A DNA stretch of 64,000 nucleotides from Labrenzia sp. CE80 (GTDB lineage: Bacteria > Pseudomonadota > Alphaproteobacteria > Rhizobiales > Stappiaceae), in NCBI RefSeq assembly GCF_009650605.1, contig NZ_WAJT01000002.1:1054001-1118000 (forward strand), in the 5' to 3' direction. This document shows, piece by piece, positions 46,661-54,384 of the stretch (position 1 is its first letter; every line of letters starts with the position of its first letter). Position numbers and translations under genes: made by a program. The notes under the pieces are model-generated. The model did not search any database. It had not been told where the DNA came from and worked only from the letters and a program-made list of their open reading frames with translations.

Positions 46661-46883
46661 CCAGTGTTGAGACCATAGCCGAAATCAAGGCGCAACATTG
46701 CAATTTGACCCTGTAAAGCCATTTCAAGCTGCAAACTGAGCTGCACGGTAGGGCGCGCAGGGTTGGAACGGTCCAGGCTTTCGTCGTCCTTACGCTACGA
46801 GAGGACAGGCGGCGACAAATCATGTGGAAACTGCCTGGTTCCTTCCGAAGCGTTATCTCCTTGGAACGAAAATCGGCCATCGA

Positions 46884-47543
46884 TCAAAGTGCGGTGCCCT
46901 TGACGCCGTATATCAGCCACGTCCAGACCCGTTGGAAATGCTCCTCTAACGCTTGTGGGTCTTCAAAGGTCTTCCCGCCCAACATGGCGTCTGCAGTTGG
47001 AATCGACACCAGGCTATGGACTAGATGCTCTGCAAGCTGTTTGGCGTCTCCTGTGCCGATGGCGCCACAGTTCTGAGCATCTTCGACGCATGAGACAAGA
47101 CGCAGCAGAATTGGGTCTGGCTGTGTGGGTGCAGATCCATCCTCGGCTTTTCCAAAAACCACCCTCTCGCTAAACGCGATCCGCTTCAGCGCAATCAGGT
47201 CCTGTTCCATGTTGATCGCGAGAAGCGAGTTCAGCAGGTTTTTGAGATTGGCAATAGGGTCCTCGCCGAGTTGCTCGATCGCCTCCAACTTCACCAGGGA
47301 CCGTTCTCGTGCTTGTTCGACAACACCTTCAAACAAAGCCACTTTCGAAGGAAACCGGCGATAGATTGTGTCCTTCCCGGCACCACAGGTAGCCGCGACT
47401 TGCTCAACTGACGTTCCTGCAAACCCCTGGGCTGCGAACAGTTTTGTCGCAGTTTCAAGGATACGACGCGTCGCCTCCTGCGTTGCGTGTTTGGGCGGGC
47501 GACCCTTTCTTGGCTTGGATGGCAACGGCATATATTCGCCCAT
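46884..47543 (-). CDS. TetR family transcription regulator (siderophore cluster)
   Basis: A 219-residue regulator. The N-terminal HTH is AFAAQGF-like: LETATKLFAAQGFAGTSVEQ followed by VAATCGAGKDTIYRRFPSKV; the C-terminal half is all-helical with a TetR_C-type ligand/dimer domain. GGGAG upstream of ATG 47543 decides the start. It is transcribed divergently from the TonB receptor gene, and the 229-base gap holds two palindromes that are good operator candidates. It probably represses the receptor cluster, itself, or both; the ligand is unknown. Confidence 0.87.
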   Translation of the reverse strand: MGEYMPLPSKPRKGRPPKHATQEATRRILETATKLFAAQGFAGTSVEQVAATCGAGKDTIYRRFPSKVALFEGVVEQARERSLVKLEAIEQLGEDPIANLKNLLNSLLAINMEQDLIALKRIAFSERVVFGKAEDGSAPTQPDPILLRLVSCVEDAQNCGAIGTGDAKQLAEHLVHSLVSIPTADAMLGGKTFEDPQALEEHFQRVWTWLIYGVKGTAL

Positions 47544-47619
47544 TTTGTCTCCCTCAGTCTTCGGCTGTTTCGTTGTCAGCCAAAGATTACTCCAATTCAA
47601 AGGTAGAGGCCGTTCGGCG

Positions 47620-47678
47620 AACTTCAAAATCGTGAAGTTAATTCTCAACATTTAAAACTGGACAGGTCCGTCCCGTTT
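47620..47678. promoter_or_regulatory. Two palindromes between TetR and siderophore receptor genes
   Basis: AACTTCA-AAATCG-TGAAGTT (47620-47639) is a perfect inverted repeat. AAACTGGAC-AGGTCC-GTCCCGTTT (47655-47678) has nine-base arms with one mismatch. Both lie in the divergent promoter region and have TetR-operator-like size. Confidence 0.55.
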
Positions 47679-47772
47679 GATTAATAGCATATCTTGTTTT
47701 CAGGCAGGCGTCATCCACAAGCGGTTCGCCAACCCAAAATTATTGGCAGACAACTGGCTTTAAGGGGTAATC

Positions 47773-49929
47773 ATGTCGCCTTGCATTCCTCACCGTTTTG
47801 TTCAGATCACGTCCGTAAGCGCTCTTGCGCTATGGGCGGGCGCGGGCCTTGCCCAAGAGCAAGCGACACCCCTCCAACCGATCACGGTAGAGGCGGGGGA
47901 CGCAACACCGAGTGCCGACGGTACGATCCTTGATGATACGATTGTCTCAGCATCAAAGACCGGGACTGCGGTGTTGGAAACGCCGCAATCGGTGACCAGC
48001 ATCACTAGACGGCAACTTGACGAACAAAGTCCGCAAACTGTGAGCGAGGCCTTACGCTATACTGCGGGTGTCCTGTCCGACCGGGACACCAATTCGCGCT
48101 ATGATTCAATCTTTTTGCGAGGCTTTGGTAACTTTGGGACGTCCACCAGTTACGTGAATTTTCTGGATGGCCTTAAGTTGCCCAGAGGTCAGGCCTTTGC
48201 GCAAACTTCGATTGATCCGTATCTGCTTGATCGCATAGATGTCCTCAAGGGTCCGTCGGCGCTTCTTTACGGCCAGACGAACCCAGGCGGCCTTGTGAAC
48301 CAGATCAGCCGTCAGCCGTCAGACAAAGCGTCGAACGAAGTGTGGATCCAGGGAGGGAGCCATGGTCGTGTCCAGGGCGGCCTGTCTTCCAGAGGCAGTC
48401 TAACAAAAGATGGAACGCTTCAATATGGTTTCAGCGCAGTCGGGCGATTGTCGGGAACCCGCTATGATGACGTAGACGAGAGCCGCATCGCCGTTGCTCC
48501 GTCGGTAACATGGGCGCCGAACGATGACACCAAGCTGACCGTGTCCGGCTATTATCAGCATGACCCGGAAGGTGGCTATTTTAACTCGCTCTATCCGGAC
48601 TTTCTCGCTCCGGCGGCTTATCAGTCGTATCTCAATAGAGATCTGAATATCGGTGATCCAGACTTCGATTCTTTTGAAAGAACGGAGACGGGGATCGGCT
48701 ACAGTTTTGAGCATCGTTTCAATGAGGTGCTCACCCTCCGGTCCAAGGCCCGCTATTCCCATGTCGATCTCGATTTTCAATCTCTGCAGATGCTCTCAGC
48801 CATTACCTCGGATGGCTTGATCTCTCGGCAGGCATTGCAGTCGATTGAGGATGTCGGAGGAATATCGACCGACAATCATGCCGAGTTCAATTTCCAAACC
48901 GGTCCGGTCGAACACACGCTTCTGACAGGGGTCGATATTCAGTATGCGGAGAGCAGCTGGCAGTATCTGTGGGGCTTGGCGTCATCCCTCGATGTCACAA
49001 ATCCGGTCTATGGCGCGGACGTCGACGCTTTGACGACCATCATCGACACCGATCAGGAGTCCTGGCAGGCTGGCATCTACGCTCAAGATCAATTGAGCTT
49101 TGGTGGCTTTCGGGCTCTGCTTGGTGTGCGCCACGATTGGACGGAACTTTCATCTGAGAACAATCTGACTTCCATAACCAGCAATCAATTTGACAGTCAA
49201 AACAGCTATCGGGCTGGGCTGCTTTACCTGTTCGACAACGGCATTGCGCCTTATGTCAGCTATTCGACATCCTTCGAACCGAACACGAATGTTGATGCAA
49301 ATGGTAATCCGTTTGATCCAACAACAGCCCAGCAATATGAAGTTGGCTTGAAATATCAGCCCTCATGGCTCGATGCGCTCTTCACCTTATCACTCTTCGA
49401 TATTCGCCAGCAGGATGTTGTGAAATACGACGCCAGTGCATTGGCTTACGTGCAACAGGACGAAATTCATTCTCGCGGGATCGAATTTGAGGCCCGGGGG
49501 AACGTAACTAAAAACCTTGAAGTGATTGCTGCCTTGACGCTGCTCGATACGGAAGTGTCGAAGTCCAGCGTATCGACCAACGTCGGCAATCGTCCGCAGG
49601 CTGTTCCAGATTACTATGGCTCATTTTGGATGAATTACAGCTTTGATGCTGGAGCTTTGAACGGCCTGTCCGTTGGTGGCGGTACGCGCTTCGTCGGATC
49701 CAGTTACGCGGATGATGCCAACACGATCAAGGTCGACGGTTACACTCTGTTCGACGCGGCTCTGGGCTATGACCTTGGCGCAAGAGTGTCGAAGCTGGAG
49801 GGCCTTCAGGTAACCTTGAACGTGACCAATCTCTTCGACACAGACTATTATTCCAGCTGCAGCTCGAATTTCTATTGTCAGTATGGCAATGGTCGACTGG
49901 TGCTTGCCGGTCTCAAATACAAATGGTGA
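47773..49929 (+). CDS. TonB-dependent siderophore receptor
   Basis: A 718-residue outer-membrane receptor. Signal peptide (VSALALWAGAGLAQ), plug domain from about residue 60 (TPQSVTSITRRQLDEQSPQT, LRGFGNFGTS and IDVLKGPSALLYGQTNPGGL, the siderophore-receptor IRON motif region) and a 22-strand barrel ending KYKW with the required terminal aromatic residue. It resembles the hydroxamate (FhuA/FoxA-like) group. Genes for a binding protein and a siderophore-interacting reductase follow directly, with no ATPase or permease in this cluster. Confidence 0.93.
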   Translation: MSPCIPHRFVQITSVSALALWAGAGLAQEQATPLQPITVEAGDATPSADGTILDDTIVSASKTGTAVLETPQSVTSITRRQLDEQSPQTVSEALRYTAGVLSDRDTNSRYDSIFLRGFGNFGTSTSYVNFLDGLKLPRGQAFAQTSIDPYLLDRIDVLKGPSALLYGQTNPGGLVNQISRQPSDKASNEVWIQGGSHGRVQGGLSSRGSLTKDGTLQYGFSAVGRLSGTRYDDVDESRIAVAPSVTWAPNDDTKLTVSGYYQHDPEGGYFNSLYPDFLAPAAYQSYLNRDLNIGDPDFDSFERTETGIGYSFEHRFNEVLTLRSKARYSHVDLDFQSLQMLSAITSDGLISRQALQSIEDVGGISTDNHAEFNFQTGPVEHTLLTGVDIQYAESSWQYLWGLASSLDVTNPVYGADVDALTTIIDTDQESWQAGIYAQDQLSFGGFRALLGVRHDWTELSSENNLTSITSNQFDSQNSYRAGLLYLFDNGIAPYVSYSTSFEPNTNVDANGNPFDPTTAQQYEVGLKYQPSWLDALFTLSLFDIRQQDVVKYDASALAYVQQDEIHSRGIEFEARGNVTKNLEVIAALTLLDTEVSKSSVSTNVGNRPQAVPDYYGSFWMNYSFDAGALNGLSVGGGTRFVGSSYADDANTIKVDGYTLFDAALGYDLGARVSKLEGLQVTLNVTNLFDTDYYSSCSSNFYCQYGNGRLVLAGLKYKW

Positions 49930-49933
49930 CTTG

Positions 49934-51058
49934 ATGGTCCTTTCGCGGAGAGACTTTTGCGGAGCCGCGGCCTTAAGCCCTCTGTGTAGTGTCATCCCGG
50001 CGCAAGCGACCGGGGTGACGCGGGTCAAGGATATGGCCGGTAGGACGGTGGAGCTCGCAGGGCCGCCTGAACGCATCATTCTTTTGGAAGCACGCGACAT
50101 GGTCAGTATGGCGATGTTGCATTCTGATCCTGCTGCGCTTGTTGTCGGATGGGCGGCCACGGATCGCATCGATAGCTCTGTGCTTCGTGCGAGCCTGCAG
50201 GGAGATAGATCCATTGCGATTGTGGGCAAGCAGACCCCGGACACGATCTCTTTGGAGGGACTGCTGGACCTGGCTCCGGATCTCGTGGTTGCGAACTATT
50301 TCATGCTGCCACGCGGCGCAGAAGAACCTTTGGTGAAACGGCTAGCCACATTTGGTATTCCGGTTATCTTCAGCGACACTTCAAACAATGTGGATGAAGA
50401 AGCTCGAAGGGATCCGCTGGAGAGCTTGCCTAAACTAGTGCGAATGTGGGCTGGCGTTCTGGATGCTCGTGAAAAGGCTAGAGAATTTCTGGCCTTTGTG
50501 GACATGCATCTCCGGCAAGTGACCGCCTGTATCGAGGATGCACGACCAACGACGACCTATTTGGAAGTGCAGTCTACTCTGCAGGATTGCTGTTGGGCCG
50601 CTGGCAACAGCATTTGGGGGAAACTACTGCAACGGGCGGGCGGTAAGGGTCTCCCCGGCGTCACCGAAGCCTGGTATCAAAAACTTCAACTCGAATATCT
50701 GATCTCGACACCTCAAGATGTCTATATCGCCTCAGGTGGTGGATGGGGCGGCGGGAGCCGACCTGCCATCGGGCCAGGTCTAAGCACGTCCGAAGGCCGA
50801 AAAGCGCTGGACCGCCTGACAAGGCGCACCGGCTTCCAGAACTTGCCCAGCGTTCGTAGCGGGCGTGTTCATGGGATTTGGACAGGTCTAATCACTGTGC
50901 CTGAACTGAACATTCTGTTTGTCGAAGTCGTGGCGAAATGGTTGCATCCCGAGCGATGCGCCGCGATCGATCCTGCTGGCACCCTTGCCGAAATGAACAG
51001 GCGGTTTTTGTCTGTACCCATCCAGCCCGACCTTTGGGTCTCGTTGAAAGACCACTAG
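49934..51058 (+). CDS. Iron-siderophore ABC transporter substrate-binding protein
   Basis: A 374-residue periplasmic binding protein of the FecB/BtuF (cluster A-II) type. The N-terminus LSRRDFCGAAAL is twin-arginine-like and ends near AQA. The domain pattern follows: VKDMAGRTVELAGPPERIIL, LLDLAPDLVVANYF, a long linker helix and PSVRSGRVHGIW in the second lobe. ATG 49934 is four bases after the receptor stop, implying co-transcription. It should hand ferric-siderophore to an inner-membrane permease that is not encoded here. Confidence 0.88.
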   Translation: MVLSRRDFCGAAALSPLCSVIPAQATGVTRVKDMAGRTVELAGPPERIILLEARDMVSMAMLHSDPAALVVGWAATDRIDSSVLRASLQGDRSIAIVGKQTPDTISLEGLLDLAPDLVVANYFMLPRGAEEPLVKRLATFGIPVIFSDTSNNVDEEARRDPLESLPKLVRMWAGVLDAREKAREFLAFVDMHLRQVTACIEDARPTTTYLEVQSTLQDCCWAAGNSIWGKLLQRAGGKGLPGVTEAWYQKLQLEYLISTPQDVYIASGGGWGGGSRPAIGPGLSTSEGRKALDRLTRRTGFQNLPSVRSGRVHGIWTGLITVPELNILFVEVVAKWLHPERCAAIDPAGTLAEMNRRFLSVPIQPDLWVSLKDH

Positions 51059-51066
51059 GAGGCAAA

Positions 51067-52179
51067 ATGGGAGAGGAGCAGAGGTATAGAGCGTCGGCAG
51101 AGATCGACTTTCCGCGCGTTGCCGAGTTTATCGATACTATTGCGGAGAGCATTGCTACACACGACGTTGACCTGGAACAGCTCGATTGCGGCTACCGGCT
51201 AACCACAGCGACGGGGACCGGGCACCTTGAGGCATCCACCGAGTGCTTGCGTCTTAGTGTCGAAACGTCGGACAGATCGGCGCTCAATCGGCTGAAATAT
51301 GCACTGGCCGGCCCTATCTCGTTTATCGCCGCCAGCGAGAATCTTGAAATCATCTGGTCAGGCGATGAGGCAGAACCGGCGCTTCCCGAGGACTTACGTG
51401 TCCTTCAGGTGACCAACGTCAACCGCGTGACACCGGCGATGTGCCGTGTTCGCTTCTCAGGAGAGAACCTTGCGCGGTATGATCGACCAGATCAGCTGCA
51501 TTGTCGGCTGATTTTCCAACCAAAGGGCGCTGTCTCGATGCAGTGGCCGACCCTCGATGGTCGGGGGCGAGTGGTTTGGCCGAACGATATTTCTCTACCG
51601 ACACGCGTCTACACGATCCGCGCGATCAACTCGGATGAGGGGTGGATCGAGATCGACTTTGCCTTGCATGAGGCCGCTGGCCCGGCGACGCAATGGGCAA
51701 TGGGAGCGGGACCTGGAGATACCGTTGGGATTCTAGGACCAGCCGCAAATGGGGCGAAGCCGTCTGAATTTTATGTCCTTGCTGGAGACGAAACGGCGCT
51801 TCCTGGTATCGCCCGTATTCTGGCGGGGATTGCGCCGGGAGCAAAAGGACAGGCTTTCATCGAAGTCGACGGACCTGAAGAAGAACAGCAGCTTCTGTGT
51901 CCTGCGGGCATTAAGATCGCCTGGCTCTACCGTTTAGGCCAGGCTGCCGGTACCACCGGGCTTCTGAGCGAGGCCATCCGTTCAGTCTCCTGGCCTTCTG
52001 ATCTCACCCGGGCATTCTTTTGGGGAGGTTGTGAGCACAAAGCCTTTCGAGACCTCCATCACTTCCTGAGAAAAGAAGTAGGTTTGCCGCGAGAACGTAT
52101 GGTTTTCTATTCGCACTGGCACCGGAAGCTAAGTGAAGAGGAGATTATTTCAATCGGCGGCGAGGCTTATTTGCCTTAG
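51067..52179 (+). CDS. Siderophore-interacting FAD reductase with N-terminal DUF2218 domain
   Basis: A 370-residue cytoplasmic ViuB/SIP-type ferric-siderophore reductase. Residues 1-95 look like DUF2218 (HLEASTECLRLSVETSDRSA); the SIP FAD-binding barrel follows (PAMCRVRFSGENLARY, TRVYTIRAINSD, with RxYTxR binding FAD), then the C-terminal NAD(P)H domain (LAGDETALPGIARIL, FFWGGCEHKAFRDL, MVFYSHWH). It releases iron from the imported complex. AGGAGG at 51058-51063 overlaps the upstream stop, so translation is coupled. Last gene of the receptor/binding-protein/reductase operon. Confidence 0.92.
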   Translation: MGEEQRYRASAEIDFPRVAEFIDTIAESIATHDVDLEQLDCGYRLTTATGTGHLEASTECLRLSVETSDRSALNRLKYALAGPISFIAASENLEIIWSGDEAEPALPEDLRVLQVTNVNRVTPAMCRVRFSGENLARYDRPDQLHCRLIFQPKGAVSMQWPTLDGRGRVVWPNDISLPTRVYTIRAINSDEGWIEIDFALHEAAGPATQWAMGAGPGDTVGILGPAANGAKPSEFYVLAGDETALPGIARILAGIAPGAKGQAFIEVDGPEEEQQLLCPAGIKIAWLYRLGQAAGTTGLLSEAIRSVSWPSDLTRAFFWGGCEHKAFRDLHHFLRKEVGLPRERMVFYSHWHRKLSEEEIISIGGEAYLP

Positions 52180-52508
52180 AAAATTGGAAGTGCGCGTCGA
52201 GTATGTAGGTTGACTAAGAAGCAAGAATTGCGGACGGAAGTTTTGTCTTGACCTACTCCCCTCAAAACGAGGAACTCTTAGGGGCATGTATGAACTGCCT
52301 TCCGCTGCAAGCGATTTGTCGATGCACCGTTGACCCTGCTTCTATGTATTCGGTCTGTTTGTGAGGCCATTCGATTTGCCTCTAACCAAGATGGAAAGTC
52401 GCGCGTTCTGTGTCTCTTTAGGTCATCGGCACTCGTGTGTTCTTGACCCCTTGAATTGGTCCCAATTGCCGCATCACCTCCGGACCCAAAACGGGGTGAA
52501 GATCAAAG
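52180..52508. other. Gap between convergent siderophore and TetR genes
   Basis: A 329-base AT-rich gap. It contains the small palindrome AATTGG-TC-CCAATT (52454-52467) but no clear terminator with a T-run and no convincing gene. Confidence 0.4.
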
Positions 52509-53135
52509 TTATCTCGACCTTGAAACTCCATATAAAAAGATTTTCACCACTTGTTCGACATGTGTCTCCATACGTTCTGGTGTCATGCCGCTCGAGCCTG
52601 TCATCAGGGCTCTAACCTGATACTCGCCTTTTAGCATCTCGATGAACATTTTCGCCGCAGCGTTCGTATCCTCAATTAGAAAATCGCCCCGGCTGACGCG
52701 CTTGTCCAGATAGTTTGCGAAACGCTCGTAGAGAACTGCCGGTCCGGCCTGGTAGGCGGCTTCGCCAAGCTCCTTTCGCTCTGATGCGACGGAGATGAAC
52801 TGGCGGGCGCTAGCCACAAAGACAGGGTCAAGCATGTGCCCGAGGTATGACTGTCCAATTTCTTCAAGTTCGGCGCGAATGTCTGACTTGAAATTCTGTT
52901 CTGCTGGAATGGATGTCGCGCTCAACACCTCGGTAATCAAAGAGCGCATCACCGCGTCATACAGTCCCTGCTTGTCCTGAAAGAAGTCGTAGATGTCACG
53001 TCTTGAACCACCGGTACGCGACAGGATTGCGTCAAGAGAAGTGCTCTCGTAGCCGTTCTCTGAGAATAAATCCCTAGCAACATCAATAATTTGCTGCCTT
53101 CTTTCGTCGCGATTTCGACGCTGTGGTCGTCCCAT
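52509..53135 (-). CDS. TetR family repressor divergent from the RND-FabI operon
   Basis: A 208-residue regulator with N-terminal HTH RRQQIIDVARDLFSENGYES followed by LDAILSRTGGSRRDIYDFFQ and a C-terminal AefR-like helical domain (TNAAAKMFIEMLKGEYQVRA). ATG 53135 gives a normal TetR N-terminus (GRPQRRNRDER). The divergent adaptor/pump/reductase genes and two tandem TGGTA-N8-TACCA palindromes in the 91-base gap strongly suggest local repression relieved by a toxic ligand. The near operator is about 30 bases from its own start, so autorepression is likely. Confidence 0.88.
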   Translation of the reverse strand: MGRPQRRNRDERRQQIIDVARDLFSENGYESTSLDAILSRTGGSRRDIYDFFQDKQGLYDAVMRSLITEVLSATSIPAEQNFKSDIRAELEEIGQSYLGHMLDPVFVASARQFISVASERKELGEAAYQAGPAVLYERFANYLDKRVSRGDFLIEDTNAAAKMFIEMLKGEYQVRALMTGSSGMTPERMETHVEQVVKIFLYGVSRSR

Positions 53136-53159
53136 TTTCTGCTGTCTCACGTTTTCGAG

Positions 53160-53218
53160 TTGACTTGGTACTATCAAGTACCATATAGCGTTGTCAAATT
53201 GGTATCCGTCGGTACCAA
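53160..53218 (+). promoter_or_regulatory. Promoter and tandem TetR operators of the RND-FabI operon
   Basis: A -35-like TTGACT at 53160-53165 and a -10-like ATATAG at 53183-53188 are 17 bases apart. The spacer is filled exactly by the palindrome TGGTACT-ATCA-AGTACCA (53166-53183). A second palindrome TTGGTA-N8-TACCAA lies at 53199-53218. Both share TGGTA-N8-TACCA with centres 34 bases apart. This layout would let a repressor block RNA polymerase. Confidence 0.72.
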
Positions 53219-53226
53219 AAGGAAGA

Positions 53227-54384
53227 ATGATGAAGTCTACGACCTGTATTTTGACTATTGCCGCATCACTTGTGTCGCTGCTTGCTCTGGTGAGTTGCGT
53301 AGAAAACGTTGATGAGGCGACCGAAAAAAAGCAAGCGCCGCGTCGCGCAGTGAAGGTCACCGAAGTAGTCAGAAAAACCGCTGTGCGAGAACGTGCATAT
53401 CCGTCTGTTCTTGAGCCTCTCCAGATTACGCCGTTAGCCTTTGATGTTGGCGGGCGCGTCGGGCAAGTGGACCTCCAAATCGGGCAGAGAGTTGTTGTCG
53501 GCGAGCAGTTGGCACAAATCGAACCAAGAGACTTTGAGCTTTCACTTGCACAGGCCCAAGCAGCTGTCCGGGAAGCGGAAAGCAGTTTGGAAAACGCAAG
53601 AAAGGATTTGGATCGCCGGAAGCGTCTCTTTGAGCGCGGAGTAACCTCGCGCGCAACCCTGGATGAAGCAGAAACAACATTGTCCTTGTCGCAGGCGCGT
53701 GTCGATCAAGCCAAGAGGTCGATGGAGTTGGCCGCCGAGAGCTTGGAAGATACGAAGCTTACTGCGCCTTTCGACGGTCTGATTAACACGATCGATGTTG
53801 ACAGCTTTGAGTCTGTCCAGCCTGGAGCGAGAATTCTTACCCTTTATCAGGAAGGGGCTCTTCAAGCGGAAGTCTTGATCGGGTTTGACGTACTGGAAAC
53901 AATTTCCGTCGGGCAATCTGTCGTTGTGTCCGTTGGCGATCGCCCGGATCTTCAGCTGGAAGGTACGATCACCGAAATTGCCCAAAGAGCACCGGCCGTC
54001 TCCGCCTTTCCAGTCATCGTGACGCTCGACCAACCTGGACCGTTTCTTCGATCCGGAATTCCGGTTGAAGTTGTTATTCAGGTTCCTTTCAATTCTAAGA
54101 AGACGGTGTCGCTTCCTCTGTCGGCTTTGATCACGCATCTGGATGCAGAGTTGAAGCCTGTACCGAACCTGCCAAGCGCACGCGGGGGAAAGGTCTTTGT
54201 TTATTCCCCCGATACCAAGGTTCTCGCAATTCGAGATGTCACGATCGTTGGCATGAACGAAGCGGAAATGCAGATCCTCGATGGATTGACGGAAGGTGAA
54301 AAGGTCGTCTCTGCAGGTGTGCCCTTTCTCCAACCAGGACAAGCAGTTGCCGAATGGCGATCTGGAGATGGAGGGGAAAGGTAA
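53227..54384 (+). CDS. RND efflux periplasmic adaptor lipoprotein (HlyD/AcrA family)
   Basis: A 385-residue membrane-fusion protein. A lipoprotein signal ends in the lipobox LALVSC (Cys24). The lipoyl half-motifs (PLAFDVGGRVGQVDLQIGQR and LTAPFDGLINTIDVDSFESV) flank an alpha-hairpin coiled coil (about 90-170), followed by beta-barrel and membrane-proximal domains. It links the inner-membrane pump to an outer-membrane channel, which is not encoded here. Two adjacent ATGs (53227 and 53230) follow AAAGGAAG; the second has better spacing. The stop overlaps the pump start. Confidence 0.92.
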   Translation: MMKSTTCILTIAASLVSLLALVSCVENVDEATEKKQAPRRAVKVTEVVRKTAVRERAYPSVLEPLQITPLAFDVGGRVGQVDLQIGQRVVVGEQLAQIEPRDFELSLAQAQAAVREAESSLENARKDLDRRKRLFERGVTSRATLDEAETTLSLSQARVDQAKRSMELAAESLEDTKLTAPFDGLINTIDVDSFESVQPGARILTLYQEGALQAEVLIGFDVLETISVGQSVVVSVGDRPDLQLEGTITEIAQRAPAVSAFPVIVTLDQPGPFLRSGIPVEVVIQVPFNSKKTVSLPLSALITHLDAELKPVPNLPSARGGKVFVYSPDTKVLAIRDVTIVGMNEAEMQILDGLTEGEKVVSAGVPFLQPGQAVAEWRSGDGGER

